NCBI RefSeq assembly: GCF_007753095.1
Contig: NZ_CP036348.1
Location: 3,348,001 to 3,412,000, forward strand
Length of the DNA stretch: 64,000 bases
Source of the DNA: Rosistilla carotiformis
GTDB lineage: Bacteria; Planctomycetota; Planctomycetia; Pirellulales; Pirellulaceae
Direction of reading: 5' to 3'
The translations under genes and the position numbers were made by a program. Positions 9,301 through 18,310 of this stretch are shown here, in pieces. Under the pieces are notes generated by a model that was not told the origin of the DNA, did not search any database, and saw only the letters and a program-made list of their open reading frames with translations. Position 1 is the first letter of the stretch, and the number at the start of each line of letters is the position of its first letter.

Positions 9301-11349
9301 TTCATTCAGTCCGAGTGATCGCATTAACATCGCGACCGCCGACTTCGGTTCTGGGTCTTGGTCGCTAACCATTGCCGTCGCAAAGAACGCGAGCGTATCG
9401 GCGTACACGAAGTTTTCCCCTTCCTTTAAGCCCGGCAAAATCGACGGAAAATGGGCGGCTTGCAAATTCGCGACTGCTTCCCTGACTCGCGTCGGTGCCA
9501 TGCCAACGTCGAACCGCAAATGTCGCATCAGTTGGTCGTAGCCAACGTGCCAAGCAACGCGAAGCGGATGGCTGGGCAGTACGATCAAGCCGATTGTTTT
9601 ACCGGACAGCGACTGAACCTCAACGGTATCAGTCAGTGCGGCCTGCGGAGGAGCTTGATCGAAGATCGCCAGCCAAGCATTGACATATTCGTCCGCCTTC
9701 TTGAAATTTCCACCGTACACGCTGCCCCAGAACCCGCCACGATCGGCTAGATCTTTTTGCAAGTTCGACGATGCTTTGATCGTTCGCTCCCAGTCGGATT
9801 CGGAGACCTCACCCGCATCGAACGTGTGAAACTGCGGCACAGAAACTCGTTGCCCGTCCCCGCGAACTTGAACCGACCAGCGTCCCAGACTGGTTTGCTC
9901 AGCCTGCATTCGCTCAATCACTTCAATCAGTGACGGACGTTGCACCTTGAAACTCTTTTTCGAGGATGTCGCTCGAAACGCAACAAAGTCCTTGGCAGTG
10001 TCGATTACGAAGCAGTCGGAATTTACCACGTCGGCGTCGAATTGTTCTCCATCGGAGATGTTGACCGCGCCTTCCATCATGCAGCGTTCAAACTTCGTCG
10101 TGTTGGATGTCGTTTCGGTCGTCGCTTCACCAAAACGAATCAGGAACTCTTCCGATTCGTCTTCGATCTCTTCGTCTGCGCTGCCGATGACGGATACGAC
10201 GACGCGTGCTTCAAACTGAGAGTCCTCTGCGATTCCTTCAAAGTCCTCGGTCGTCAATTTTACGGATTGGTATTGAGCTCCCTTACGAACTGCGTGCGAA
10301 ACATCTCGATACGCCAGTTCGTCCTCGCCTGAAACAACGCTCACTCGGTATTCGACGCTGCCTTTGGGCAACTGTTCCGGCTCCGTCTCAAAACGCACCT
10401 CCAGTTTCGATACTTTGTCATTGGAAAGCAGAAACTCTGGTGGCGTACCATCGACCAACCCAGACCACTTGCCGATTTTCCCCTGTTTGCTCCGCCATGT
10501 GCGGATTTTCACTTTCCGCAACTGTTGGCTCAGAAACTCAGGCTCAATCTCGCCAAGCCACAACGTCGCATTGGAAACGACTTCGCCGATCACCTCAGCT
10601 AACGGTCGCCGCGACGCTTCACGGATAACCTGCTGCAATGCGACTTCCTGCGCCGGCGTCTCGTCCTTCAGTAGCAGCGATTCCACTCGCTCGGCGGGCG
10701 TGCGAGCGTTGCCCGACCCAAGAAAAAGCCGATCTACGATTCGCGCGGAAACTTGCAGGTCGCCGTCTTTAATGGAATCTGCATCGCCTTGAATAGGCCA
10801 CAGGCCAAGCAATGAAATCGATCTACCAAAATCATTTGGATTCGCACACAGCGAGGCCAAGAATTGAATTTGCTGCCACTTTGACAGCGACTTTCGTTCA
10901 CCGATATAGCGAACTTGCTTGATGGCCTGTTCCGCCTTGTCGTAAAGCTCGCGACCGATTTCGCGCCGCGTGAGAAGTTTAGTTTGATGAAAGATCATCT
11001 CCTCGGTCAACTCGCGCGAAGCGCTGTAAATCCCGTCCATGCCCGCGCCAGCCCGCAACACATCAATCAATAGCAAAACCGCTTTGCCCTTGTCCTCGCG
11101 TATTTCAACCGCCTGATCCGACCTGATGAGACCTCGCTGGTCGTCGATCTCATCCACGACTGCTCGCACATCCCATCCCGCTGGTGCGAACTCGCTGTGT
11201 CCGGCCAGTGATTCAACGACCGACGGCGAAAGGCAGCGACAGAACGTCACATTGCCTTCGGTCGCGTTGCCGACCAATTCGGAAAAAACGCGATTCAGGA
11301 ATGAGACCAGTTCGTCGGTCAGCGGCATTGGTTCAGCTACGGTCGTCAT
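6322..11349 (-). CDS. Large defence ATPase with PD-(D/E)XK-like segment and C-terminal HerA/FtsK-like P-loop domain (DptH/MAD8-like)
   Basis: Third gene of the minus-strand trio; 1675 aa. The N-terminal ~1000 residues have no domain I can name. Around residue 1120 there is D-L-I-Y-V ... F-V-E-V-K-Y-R-R, then a helix with Q-I-E-E-Q, a good D...ExK nuclease pattern. A low-complexity linker rich in E, S, K, N and P (about 1230-1330) leads to a HerA/FtsK-like motor: Walker A GFPGMGKT near 1362 and Walker B V-I-F-D-E-A-H near 1571, then L-I-L-A-S-Q-S. Size, C-terminal motor and final place in the operon match DptH of phosphorothioation-dependent restriction, or MAD8 of methylation-associated defence; which one cannot be settled here. 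AAGGAG lies 7 bases before the ATG and overlaps the end of the preceding gene. Likely role: DNA translocation or cleavage of invading DNA. Confidence 0.8.
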   Translation of the reverse strand: MTTVAEPMPLTDELVSFLNRVFSELVGNATEGNVTFCRCLSPSVVESLAGHSEFAPAGWDVRAVVDEIDDQRGLIRSDQAVEIREDKGKAVLLLIDVLRAGAGMDGIYSASRELTEEMIFHQTKLLTRREIGRELYDKAEQAIKQVRYIGERKSLSKWQQIQFLASLCANPNDFGRSISLLGLWPIQGDADSIKDGDLQVSARIVDRLFLGSGNARTPAERVESLLLKDETPAQEVALQQVIREASRRPLAEVIGEVVSNATLWLGEIEPEFLSQQLRKVKIRTWRSKQGKIGKWSGLVDGTPPEFLLSNDKVSKLEVRFETEPEQLPKGSVEYRVSVVSGEDELAYRDVSHAVRKGAQYQSVKLTTEDFEGIAEDSQFEARVVVSVIGSADEEIEDESEEFLIRFGEATTETTSNTTKFERCMMEGAVNISDGEQFDADVVNSDCFVIDTAKDFVAFRATSSKKSFKVQRPSLIEVIERMQAEQTSLGRWSVQVRGDGQRVSVPQFHTFDAGEVSESDWERTIKASSNLQKDLADRGGFWGSVYGGNFKKADEYVNAWLAIFDQAPPQAALTDTVEVQSLSGKTIGLIVLPSHPLRVAWHVGYDQLMRHLRFDVGMAPTRVREAVANLQAAHFPSILPGLKEGENFVYADTLAFFATAMVSDQDPEPKSAVAMLMRSLGLNEHDPDVSSMGIQVSSSLAKEISRYIQFHNLGESSGGAVLLHALRPGDGCTVARALGTAMKSTVQGDDEVSPVRFNLEMFPAQKNSDITGSFLVDLVERHRTGASGIADGDRWMLESQSNKGGVTLPRLRWAKKNTKVPSSSAHMAIAFDSFDTSVHFVPLDTLPSSAPLHVYGLIANTQRSFTFQPTAEWLSWLPPDSDGEKHPAGRAMTDRLTKLNKAVMQSVCRFAGQGDDVWPVLRTQLSADQQEMLRVVHHLSDWVITVDRNAGIEFFDAPHDEPTIYETYVIDCVPERDDLGSLQMITSTTRTDEIRELLDEMLERMSLSASRRNCEFLVRHLKALSGRLAMRLTSLGSTSSELVALALVHSHCENATDDSLSWMNLGRGFFVPVDDIPDLAPKEKGAASMTAPDAAPKVRSDLIYVSLPSRGGLTFTFVEVKYRRNLRAARSPDLTLQIEEQTQVHRDAWVAWYFDGKAAEPLLAIRRSRLVRALRFYLEKAYRHYLDETQYDRFRQQLDRMMTDGANYKFTESAIPNRGYIFCPEFVNADPVTISESGSPTKIVLFGATTMPDLAVGVERTLSPTEPNPPKSKEPTRSKSVEVEKARDEATNSSESSAPQISGNSASKGAKASEGNSATLDKPMEDCDESKNAPALIRFGLENSSDEPVHWSVASSANPHLMIVGFPGMGKTEAVMNICQQLMANSITPIVFSYHPDIDERLSEKLAGVQLLDHEQLGFNPMHLDTVTRTSHVDSAGMLRDVFSAMFPDLGDIQLESLRSAIRESYVRHGWGGDTESPTIPEFRDFYNILKREPKPEKNLLARLDELDDYQIFSNSGEVRSLLESDTPLVLQIHATQNELVQRAVAMLALYNVYKEMFRRGVQDRITHAVIFDEAHRASKMKLLPKLAAECRKFGISLILASQSAKDFDTALYSNVASYLLLRMTDQDANILAKNITTSDQAKRAADRMKQLEKYNALFFREGFRNPTHVKLDPPS

Positions 11350-11352
11350 TGT

Positions 11353-13200
11353 CTATTCTCCTTGGACTTCGTCGCGTGCATCAAATCTTGGTCGCAGTCG
11401 CTTCATTGATTCCGCGTCGTTGACTCCCATCAACAAGCCTAAGCTACGAAGTCGCCGTTCCAAGAACCGCCGATTGCGTTGCAGCAACTCACGCGAAATG
11501 GTTTGCCCCGGTGGAGCCTGGTCGACCAACAGCCCGTATCGTTCACGAAGCAGCGCGACAAAATCGTTAAACGAAATCGGATTTGACTTCGTGTTGCCGC
11601 CCTTGCCAGGCTTGCGAAGATGTCGATGCACAAGAAAGTCCAGCATCGTATCGGTTAGCAGCATCGACTTCATCATTCCAGACTTTCGACCGTTACGCAT
11701 CGCTTGAAAAACAACTCGTCGCTCAGTCGCTAGTCCGTTAGACGCCCCAGTCATCAAGCATGACCCAAGGCAAGCTAATATGTGACGAATCTGATGGTTG
11801 TCTCCCATCATCTGTGTGACCGTTTCTGCTAACCTCATAACTGGATTTTGCATTGCTGAATCATCATCCAAGATACTTACGTAAGCTTCACCAATTTCTT
11901 CTTGCTTGAACTGTTCGGAGAGCTTCATGCAGTGCTTCTTGACATCCCGCAAAATCATCTTGCTGTCTTTGTGGCGTTCCATCAAGACATCGCCAAGCAT
12001 ATTGATCCGCTGAGTGGCGTCTGGACGTTTGGGAGGCAAATCGTCGATTTCATATCGAGACTGATATTCGAGTATACGTAGCGCCATCAACACAACAGGT
12101 AGACGGTGCAATCGGCGAGTTGCATCGTCGGTGCTCTCCTCTGACAATCGGCGCAACTCATGGTCCGATCCGCCCGAACAGTCCACGACGAGCGGCCATG
12201 GTGATTCGCTCTGCGGAAGCTCTCCATGTTGCTCCCAATGAAAGAGAGAGGATGCCGTTGAGAGAAAAATGTTCGTTAGCCCTAGCCCGATGCACGATTC
12301 GAGCATTTGAGTGAGTGATTGACGCGGTATTGAAACGCCATAGGCTTGCAGAAAGAGTCGTGTATCGTCGCGAAATACTCTTGTTCCTTGTTTTGCAATT
12401 GGATGTTGATTTGCAATCGCACTCGAACCTCGCCCATGTCCACCCGCTTTTACGGACCTGGTTTCTTTTAACTTAATCGGTTGCTTACACTTCCTAGCGA
12501 CGCGGATCGTCGCAAGCTGATCCAGGCCCATTTCTACGGATTCGTCAAACTCGTCGACAAGATCAGACTTCAGCTCACGAGCGCTCATCCCTGAGCCGAA
12601 AACAGACAACAGAATGTTTTGGGTGAAGTCGTCGTTTACTCTGAAAAACGATTTCTTTGTTGAGCTAGACGTGACTGTATCGCCTTCTTTCTGATCGGCC
12701 AAAATTGCAACCAGGGATTCGGGGACGAGGCGAAGGTCCCCGACACTAGCCGGCAAATCCATCCAGGCGGATTGGTAGTGAGTCGGAAACGCACGTATTA
12801 CTGGCTTCTTTCTACCAGGCTCATGCCGTCGGTTCTCAAGACAATGGGTAAGTAGGAAGTCAGCTAAAACGTCTTTGGCAAGTGGCGACTTGAACTCAGC
12901 AAACTGAGCTTCGTCCTCAGCTAGAATGCGTGCAATACTCGAAACGGTACCCGCCTTTTTTGCATTCGAGTTTGCAAACTCTTTTTCATGGGGAAACGGC
13001 TTAAACTGTTCGGCGAAGTTGCCCTGCCCTCGACGGTGCCCCCTGCGAAACATATAGAAAACTGCTGGCAGCAAAGCACCGACCGAAAAGTCCTGCAAAG
13101 TAAATGCGAGTGCCTCCGTATAGTTGGTAGTCCAAATTTCTTTCACCATTGCCGGCGTCAGGACTTCCTTTAGCACTTCCTTTTCGAGTTTCTCAGACAT
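11353..13200 (-). CDS. Defence operon protein of unknown fold (DptG/MAD7 position)
   Basis: Middle gene of the trio; 615 aa, with no domain recognised. It begins with charged helices and a short hydrophobic stretch (about 28-48, A-L-A-F-T-L-Q-D-F-S-V-G-A-L-L-P), then a basic R-R-G-H-R-R-G-Q-G. The middle is mixed alpha-helical with a conserved-looking V-D-C-S-G-G-S-D near 340. The C-terminal 100 residues are strongly basic and helical (R-R-F-L-E-R-R-L-R near 580). The ATG at 13200 overlaps the preceding stop by 8 bases and the stop lies 3 bases before the next ATG, so the three genes must be translationally coupled. Its place between a DptF-like and a DptH-like protein suggests a structural bridge of the effector complex, like DptG or MAD7, but sequence similarity was not demonstrated. 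It looks complete. Confidence 0.72.
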   Translation of the reverse strand: MSEKLEKEVLKEVLTPAMVKEIWTTNYTEALAFTLQDFSVGALLPAVFYMFRRGHRRGQGNFAEQFKPFPHEKEFANSNAKKAGTVSSIARILAEDEAQFAEFKSPLAKDVLADFLLTHCLENRRHEPGRKKPVIRAFPTHYQSAWMDLPASVGDLRLVPESLVAILADQKEGDTVTSSSTKKSFFRVNDDFTQNILLSVFGSGMSARELKSDLVDEFDESVEMGLDQLATIRVARKCKQPIKLKETRSVKAGGHGRGSSAIANQHPIAKQGTRVFRDDTRLFLQAYGVSIPRQSLTQMLESCIGLGLTNIFLSTASSLFHWEQHGELPQSESPWPLVVDCSGGSDHELRRLSEESTDDATRRLHRLPVVLMALRILEYQSRYEIDDLPPKRPDATQRINMLGDVLMERHKDSKMILRDVKKHCMKLSEQFKQEEIGEAYVSILDDDSAMQNPVMRLAETVTQMMGDNHQIRHILACLGSCLMTGASNGLATERRVVFQAMRNGRKSGMMKSMLLTDTMLDFLVHRHLRKPGKGGNTKSNPISFNDFVALLRERYGLLVDQAPPGQTISRELLQRNRRFLERRLRSLGLLMGVNDAESMKRLRPRFDARDEVQGE

Positions 13201-16200
13201 TGGCTAGATCCTTTTCTGCGTCCACGGCAGCTCCAACCGGTTCAAAGAACATCTGCTGCACGCCTTCGTTCATGCGAACGCCCATGCGTAACACGTCGCT
13301 AGGCTGACTCGGATTCCATGCGAACACTTCCCGTTCGTCCTCTTGCGCCAATCGCTGAGTGAAAATCGAAAGGTTCGTGAAGATGTCGTCGTTGGCGGCG
13401 TCCATGATCTGATATCCGTCGGCGAGTTCGAGTAGCAATCCGAACAAATCGCTTCCTAGTCGCAGCTCCTCGTCTCGATCATCTCGATAGCGGTAACGCA
13501 GCACCAAGCCGTTTGCCAGCCATTCGACGCCGCCGTTGTTTCCTGCCTCGTCAACTTCCAGAGAAAAACGGTCAAGCGGCTTTTCAACCCAGAACGTTGT
13601 TTCGATTGGTGTTCGAGGCATCACCTTCAATGGCACAACGTTTCCACGAAGCAGCACAACATGCGGCAACTGCTCCAATCGTGAAATTCCGTAACACAGT
13701 CGTCGCGTCAATTGACGTTTCTCTTCGTGGGAAAGAATCGCGACTTCCCGAAACTGACGGAGGCTTTCGCTTTGGAACAGCGCGACCGAGTTTGCTTCGC
13801 CGGTCACATTCTCTGCCTGTTCTTCCAGCCATTCAAAATAGCCTCGCCGTCGTTTCGAGATCAACGTTTTCTGATGTGGGAATTTCGGCGGCTTCATCGG
13901 ATCAACCACGGGATCGTGACTGCGTAGATAACGGTCCACCGTCGGGTTCGCGCCGTAGGCCGGATCAAGTCGTTGCAATTCGGCAAGCAATTCACCTTGA
14001 CGCATGATGGAGTCCGCAGCGAAGGCTCGATCCCAGTAGTGAGACGGCTCCAACTCGGGCGATTCGTGCAAATCGTCGCAGTAGTGAATTCCAAAGAAGA
14101 TATAACTGAGTGCCCCTCGCAATTCTCGCGTCGTCACATGCACCTGCCCGCGTTGATGAACGGCCTGTAGTGCCGAAGCCAATCGCTGGCGCACGTTTGC
14201 GGCGATGTCGGCGTCTCCGCTGCCGATACCAATCAACGTTTGAACCGAGTTCCATGCAGTGCATCGAGATGCCGCAGAACAGGTTCGGCAAGGTGACCAC
14301 AGTTCTTCGGATTTATCAACGCCCACCATTCGATCAAGCAACGCGTTGAAGAACTCGGTGGACGGCGACCACGTCGCTTTGTCCTCGTCGGTTTGCGGCA
14401 ATTTCCGAGCGTCACCGACAAGCGATCGCTCATTCAGGTTGACGAGCCGAATATGCTCCATCGGCTGTTCCGGCACGTATTCACCAATCAGCGTTTCGAT
14501 GATCCAGTCCGTCAGCGGTGTCTCGCCATGCTCACCTTCATAGTCCTCGGCCCATTGAAGCAGGCGACCATCGTTGACCGCGACAAGATGAACTCGTGGT
14601 TTTTCCGACGGTCCTTGCTGGAAAGGTTCGAACAGATCGTTCATCAATTCGTCAGCAGTCTTGCGCTTGAACGATGCAGCGCCGTCGAGATTGATCTTGA
14701 CCGATAGGCCCATCGCACTGCCGGTGGCGACCCGCTCGGATGAATTCTGTTTACCGAGTCCAAGTTTGACAGACAGATGTTGCAGAAACGCCGTCTTGCC
14801 GTCACCCGCATTGCCGCACAGGATAACCAACTGAACTTTGCGACTTTTGATTTCTTCCAGCAAGTTCGCTTCGAGCGTCGTTTCCACATAAGTCTGATGA
14901 GCGAACGCGGAGTCCAATCCGCGAGTCTCAATCCCACCGCGCGGCGAACCGGGATACGTCGAAAGCAACTCGGCAAGCCAGGGGACACGGTTGGGCGTGC
15001 GAGTAACCGCGTCGGACTCGTCATTGCCCGCGTCGTCTGCCAATTTCTGTTTCTCGGTCGTCTCCTGCAGCTCGTCGTTTTCAACTTCTTTCGTGCTGTC
15101 AGCCGAGTCGTCTTGCGAGGTCCTTTCCTTGATCCACTTCAACGCCTGCATCGCGCTGGCAAAGCGTTGCTCGCCATTGGCCGATGTCGCCTTGTCAAGA
15201 AAATCTGGAATCCACCCCCAAGCGACACGATCCAACTGTTCCCAATTCAGTCCATTCTCGCGGTGTTTCTGGCCGCCGTACCAGAACGGTTCACGGTCAA
15301 ACATGACATGGAACATTGTCGCCGCAAGCGCATAGATGTCGTGAGAGGACGATGCAGGTTTTCCTTGCACCTGCTCTTCCGGCGTGTACAAGGCAGTACC
15401 ACCGCTCCAAATCGGCTCGCCTTGCTTCAGAACAAAATCAAAATCCACGAGTGTTACGTCGCCCGCGTGTTCCAAAATGTTCTTGGGGCTGATATCGCCG
15501 TGAACCAAACCCGCGCGATGCAAGGAACCAAGTCCTTCACAACTACTGGCGATCCAACGACCGACTACGGCGATCGGGTCTTCACCCAGCTCCTCGGCGT
15601 ACAGCACCGGCAAACCAATCCAGTTCTGCAACGTGCTACCCTCAACCCACTTCAACAAAGCAACGAACCGATCGTCTTCCCACTGATTTGCAAGTTCAAA
15701 CACAGTTGCTAGATGCGGCTTGTCCGTATGAGAACGGACTCGACGGTAGGCGTCCAGCGATCGCAGTCCGCTTTCCTCCTCGAACATTACTTTGCCGGCA
15801 AAGATGCCAACGTCCTGATCGTCTTGAACTTGAATTACTTTAAAGGTCGAACCAAAACTTCCTGAACCAATCTTTCCAGCAATGCGATACTGCTGACTGT
15901 TAAACGCGACCAAATCACCTTCGCTCCAATATCGAGCCGCCAATTTGGTTGTCTGGAGTCCCGGCTCAGATGTCTTTTCACTATCGCCTGCCGAGAGAGC
16001 CTGAGTTAACTCCGCCAGCGTCGAACGCTTTGAAGGTTCCTCGGTCATACCGGCTTCAAGCTTGAGCAATGCCTTGATCGCATCATCACTTTCGTTTTGA
16101 ACGAACAATGTGCTCAGCGTCTTACATAGCGAATAAATATCACTACGCTGATCGGCTCCACCGATTCCTTGGGCAATCGCTTCGGGAGCCGCGAACTCAG

Positions 16201-17284
16201 CATCTCGCTGATCTAATTTCGCATTGGGGGACAGCGTCATCGAACCGGAAATGCGAGCTAAATTAAAGTCCGTGAATATAGGCTGTTCATTCGCCCCGAC
16301 CAACAAGGATCCAGGCGAGATTTGTCGATGCACGAACTGCGCGTCACGGAGGCTGCTCGCATGAAGTTCGGCCAAGGCTTGCACCGCTTGGCAACAGAAT
16401 AAAATCCGCGACTTTACGTCCCATCTACTGTCTCCCGCTCGTTTCTCGAGTGTCGGCGCACAAGGATCGACGATCGAGAAATACATCAACTCACCGGGAT
16501 ACTGCGGCACTTCCTGATACGAGTCCATCAGTCGTGGGACATGAGCCGACTTCTGCAATTTATGAAGCGTCTCGAAGTGACGGCGCGCAATGTCGTCAGA
16601 CTTCTCATCGTCGCTCGCCGATAGATCGTAGAGATGAAGTACAATTTTGTCGCGAGTGCGAATATGCTCCCCACGATAGACACGGTGGAAACGATCCGAC
16701 GCTGGCCCGAAGCGTTCCAAATTTCGCGCTGTTGCAATGTGACGAACTTCACCCTTCAGAGCGACCCTAGTGAGCGGCTGCAGAATCTGGCATACTTTCT
16801 GCACCTCGTCATCACTCAGCGTCTCCCGCAAGCCGATCTCCAACAGCTCTGCCGATTCTTTCAATCCAAAAAATGTCGAGCCATGCACTTTGGGGCGATT
16901 TGACTTCCAAGAAACATTTCCGCGTGTCAGCAGAAACTTGCCAGCCAAAAAACCAGCGTCGATACTCACCTTCTTCAGTTTGCTGGCGATCTTTCGCAGC
17001 TTGTTCGCCAGCTTGTCGGCTTCGTAAACAACCGTGTTATTAAAGTTGGACGTGTAAGCGGCGTCCCAATGCTTCACTTCGATAACATGCAATCCCGACG
17101 GCCCAATAACTATGAGGTCCACGTCGTCTGGTACCGCCTGTGTCGTCACGGAATGCGGCAGATTGGAAAGGATAATCCAATCTCTCGTTCCCGGAGCCTT
17201 TCCCAATTCAAATTTTACTCGTTCAACCGCAAGTCGCTCACTCTCATTCGCAAACTCGCCGCATGGAATATGATGGACAGTCAA
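13193..17284 (-). CDS. NERD nuclease-like / pseudokinase / Ser-Thr kinase / P-loop ATPase fusion (DptF/MAD6-like)
   Basis: First gene of the trio; 1363 aa. Domains in order: NERD, a restriction-like fold, about 10-140, with D-D-V-D-L-I-V...V-I-E-V-K-H (D...ExK near 57-73 intact). Then a kinase-like domain about 205-440 in which the catalytic loop reads HRQISPGS (Asp replaced by Gln) and DFG reads DFN, so probably a pseudokinase. Then a second kinase about 470-730 with glycine loop GSGSFGSTF near 475, F-A-G-K, HGDISPKN near 595 and V-D-F-D-F, probably active. Then an acidic linker, and a P-loop ATPase from about 790 with GNAGDGKT near 826 and a C-x-x-C...C cluster near 1003. The start is TTG at 17284 with GGAG 6 bases before it. 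The architecture recalls PglW (BREX) at the N-terminus and DptF at the C-terminus; MAD6 is the closest overall idea I have. Confidence 0.82.
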   Translation of the reverse strand: MTVHHIPCGEFANESERLAVERVKFELGKAPGTRDWIILSNLPHSVTTQAVPDDVDLIVIGPSGLHVIEVKHWDAAYTSNFNNTVVYEADKLANKLRKIASKLKKVSIDAGFLAGKFLLTRGNVSWKSNRPKVHGSTFFGLKESAELLEIGLRETLSDDEVQKVCQILQPLTRVALKGEVRHIATARNLERFGPASDRFHRVYRGEHIRTRDKIVLHLYDLSASDDEKSDDIARRHFETLHKLQKSAHVPRLMDSYQEVPQYPGELMYFSIVDPCAPTLEKRAGDSRWDVKSRILFCCQAVQALAELHASSLRDAQFVHRQISPGSLLVGANEQPIFTDFNLARISGSMTLSPNAKLDQRDAEFAAPEAIAQGIGGADQRSDIYSLCKTLSTLFVQNESDDAIKALLKLEAGMTEEPSKRSTLAELTQALSAGDSEKTSEPGLQTTKLAARYWSEGDLVAFNSQQYRIAGKIGSGSFGSTFKVIQVQDDQDVGIFAGKVMFEEESGLRSLDAYRRVRSHTDKPHLATVFELANQWEDDRFVALLKWVEGSTLQNWIGLPVLYAEELGEDPIAVVGRWIASSCEGLGSLHRAGLVHGDISPKNILEHAGDVTLVDFDFVLKQGEPIWSGGTALYTPEEQVQGKPASSSHDIYALAATMFHVMFDREPFWYGGQKHRENGLNWEQLDRVAWGWIPDFLDKATSANGEQRFASAMQALKWIKERTSQDDSADSTKEVENDELQETTEKQKLADDAGNDESDAVTRTPNRVPWLAELLSTYPGSPRGGIETRGLDSAFAHQTYVETTLEANLLEEIKSRKVQLVILCGNAGDGKTAFLQHLSVKLGLGKQNSSERVATGSAMGLSVKINLDGAASFKRKTADELMNDLFEPFQQGPSEKPRVHLVAVNDGRLLQWAEDYEGEHGETPLTDWIIETLIGEYVPEQPMEHIRLVNLNERSLVGDARKLPQTDEDKATWSPSTEFFNALLDRMVGVDKSEELWSPCRTCSAASRCTAWNSVQTLIGIGSGDADIAANVRQRLASALQAVHQRGQVHVTTRELRGALSYIFFGIHYCDDLHESPELEPSHYWDRAFAADSIMRQGELLAELQRLDPAYGANPTVDRYLRSHDPVVDPMKPPKFPHQKTLISKRRRGYFEWLEEQAENVTGEANSVALFQSESLRQFREVAILSHEEKRQLTRRLCYGISRLEQLPHVVLLRGNVVPLKVMPRTPIETTFWVEKPLDRFSLEVDEAGNNGGVEWLANGLVLRYRYRDDRDEELRLGSDLFGLLLELADGYQIMDAANDDIFTNLSIFTQRLAQEDEREVFAWNPSQPSDVLRMGVRMNEGVQQMFFEPVGAAVDAEKDLANV

Positions 17285-17595
17285 TTGTTTCTCCCCGAAC
17301 TGGCACCATGTTGTTTTCGAATTAGCTTGGACATAATCAAAACCATCTCAATGTTTGGTGTGACTTCGCGGCGAAGAGCTTCTTGAAAAATCAAACGGGA
17401 CTTACTATGTCAGTAATCGCATATCGTTGGACGTGTACTTGAGGATTGTGCGTTTGACTCGCAAGGACGCATGTTTCTCGTTTTTTGAGCACAATGAGGT
17501 CCACATAAAATGTGTTGCGGTATAACCTTGCGCAATATCTAAAATGTGTTTCCCAATGATGCAATAATTTGGTACCTGCTGAGTCGCACCGATGG
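17285..17595. promoter_or_regulatory. AT-rich leader of the defence operon
   Basis: These 311 bases lie upstream of the TTG start of the kinase-ATPase gene and are clearly AT-richer than the flanking chromosome. They should hold the promoter of the three-gene minus-strand operon. I cannot assign -35/-10 boxes with confidence, and planctomycete promoters are poorly defined. No gene is supported here. Confidence 0.4.
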
Positions 17596-17955
17596 TTACG
17601 AACTGCCACGGCCATTCGGTGGGTTATATAAATTGAGGTCAAAACGCCGGCGACCGGGTTTGCAGCGGTTTTTGAATCGTGATAGGAGGCACGCGTCTTC
17701 TGGAGGTGGTGGTACTTGGCGTGTTAAGCTGCGCGTCGTAACCTGCTTGCGGATTGGTTCGTCCTCAACCGGCGAGCGAAAGTACTCGACAGTCGCCACT
17801 TCTCCATCGATCGCTGTAACTTTGCCGATTCCCAGTCCGTTCTCGGATGATTCGACAAAGGGATGATTCGTTCGTCCCTTCTGCAAAATGTCGCCCTTAT
17901 CCACATTAACCCAGAGATTAACAATGCAGGTGCAATAGAGTGTGCGGTAACGCAC
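17596..17955 (-). pseudogene. N-terminal fragment of a helicase-like protein (truncated)
   Basis: The 119-codon frame contains a coherent segment D-K-G-D-I-L ... E-N-G-L-G-I-G-K-V ... A-T-V-E-Y-F-x-S-P followed by S-L-T-R-Q-V. This looks like the small SH3/Tudor-like N-terminal domain of several SNF2/DEAD-type helicases found in defence islands. The frame then turns into Arg/Pro-rich sequence and stops, with no helicase motifs following. It therefore looks like the remnant of a longer gene whose body was deleted. A GTG inside the frame (before D-K-G-D) is a more natural start than the upstream ATG. It lies on the same strand as, and just upstream of, the defence operon. The family call is inference from a short motif. 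Confidence 0.45.
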
Positions 17956-18310
17956 GCCTTAAGAGGACGTATTGTAACCAAAATATTTCCGCCAATGCTA
18001 CTATGCAGCAGATTTAACCGATTGCCGTGCGGAAGTGCAAGGCTAGACGGAATTTGGTGTTCGCTTGACTCGGCTTAGGCCTAACTAAGCATCGTTTTTA
18101 ACCGTTGCTGCGTCAAGTCGCTCACCCAAGTCTATGGACTTCAGGCAGGCGGGGCCGCTGTGGTGGCCGGTATTCTTGGCGGCATCCGTTAGGGAGTTGT
18201 ATAGCTCCAGTGCGCAGGATGGCTGGAATCTGGATCCTGCTCAGCCGGAAGATTGTTGGAGCGTGCTAGCTCGCGTTGACAGTGCAGGTAGGGGCGGAGT
18301 TCTGGTCTGT

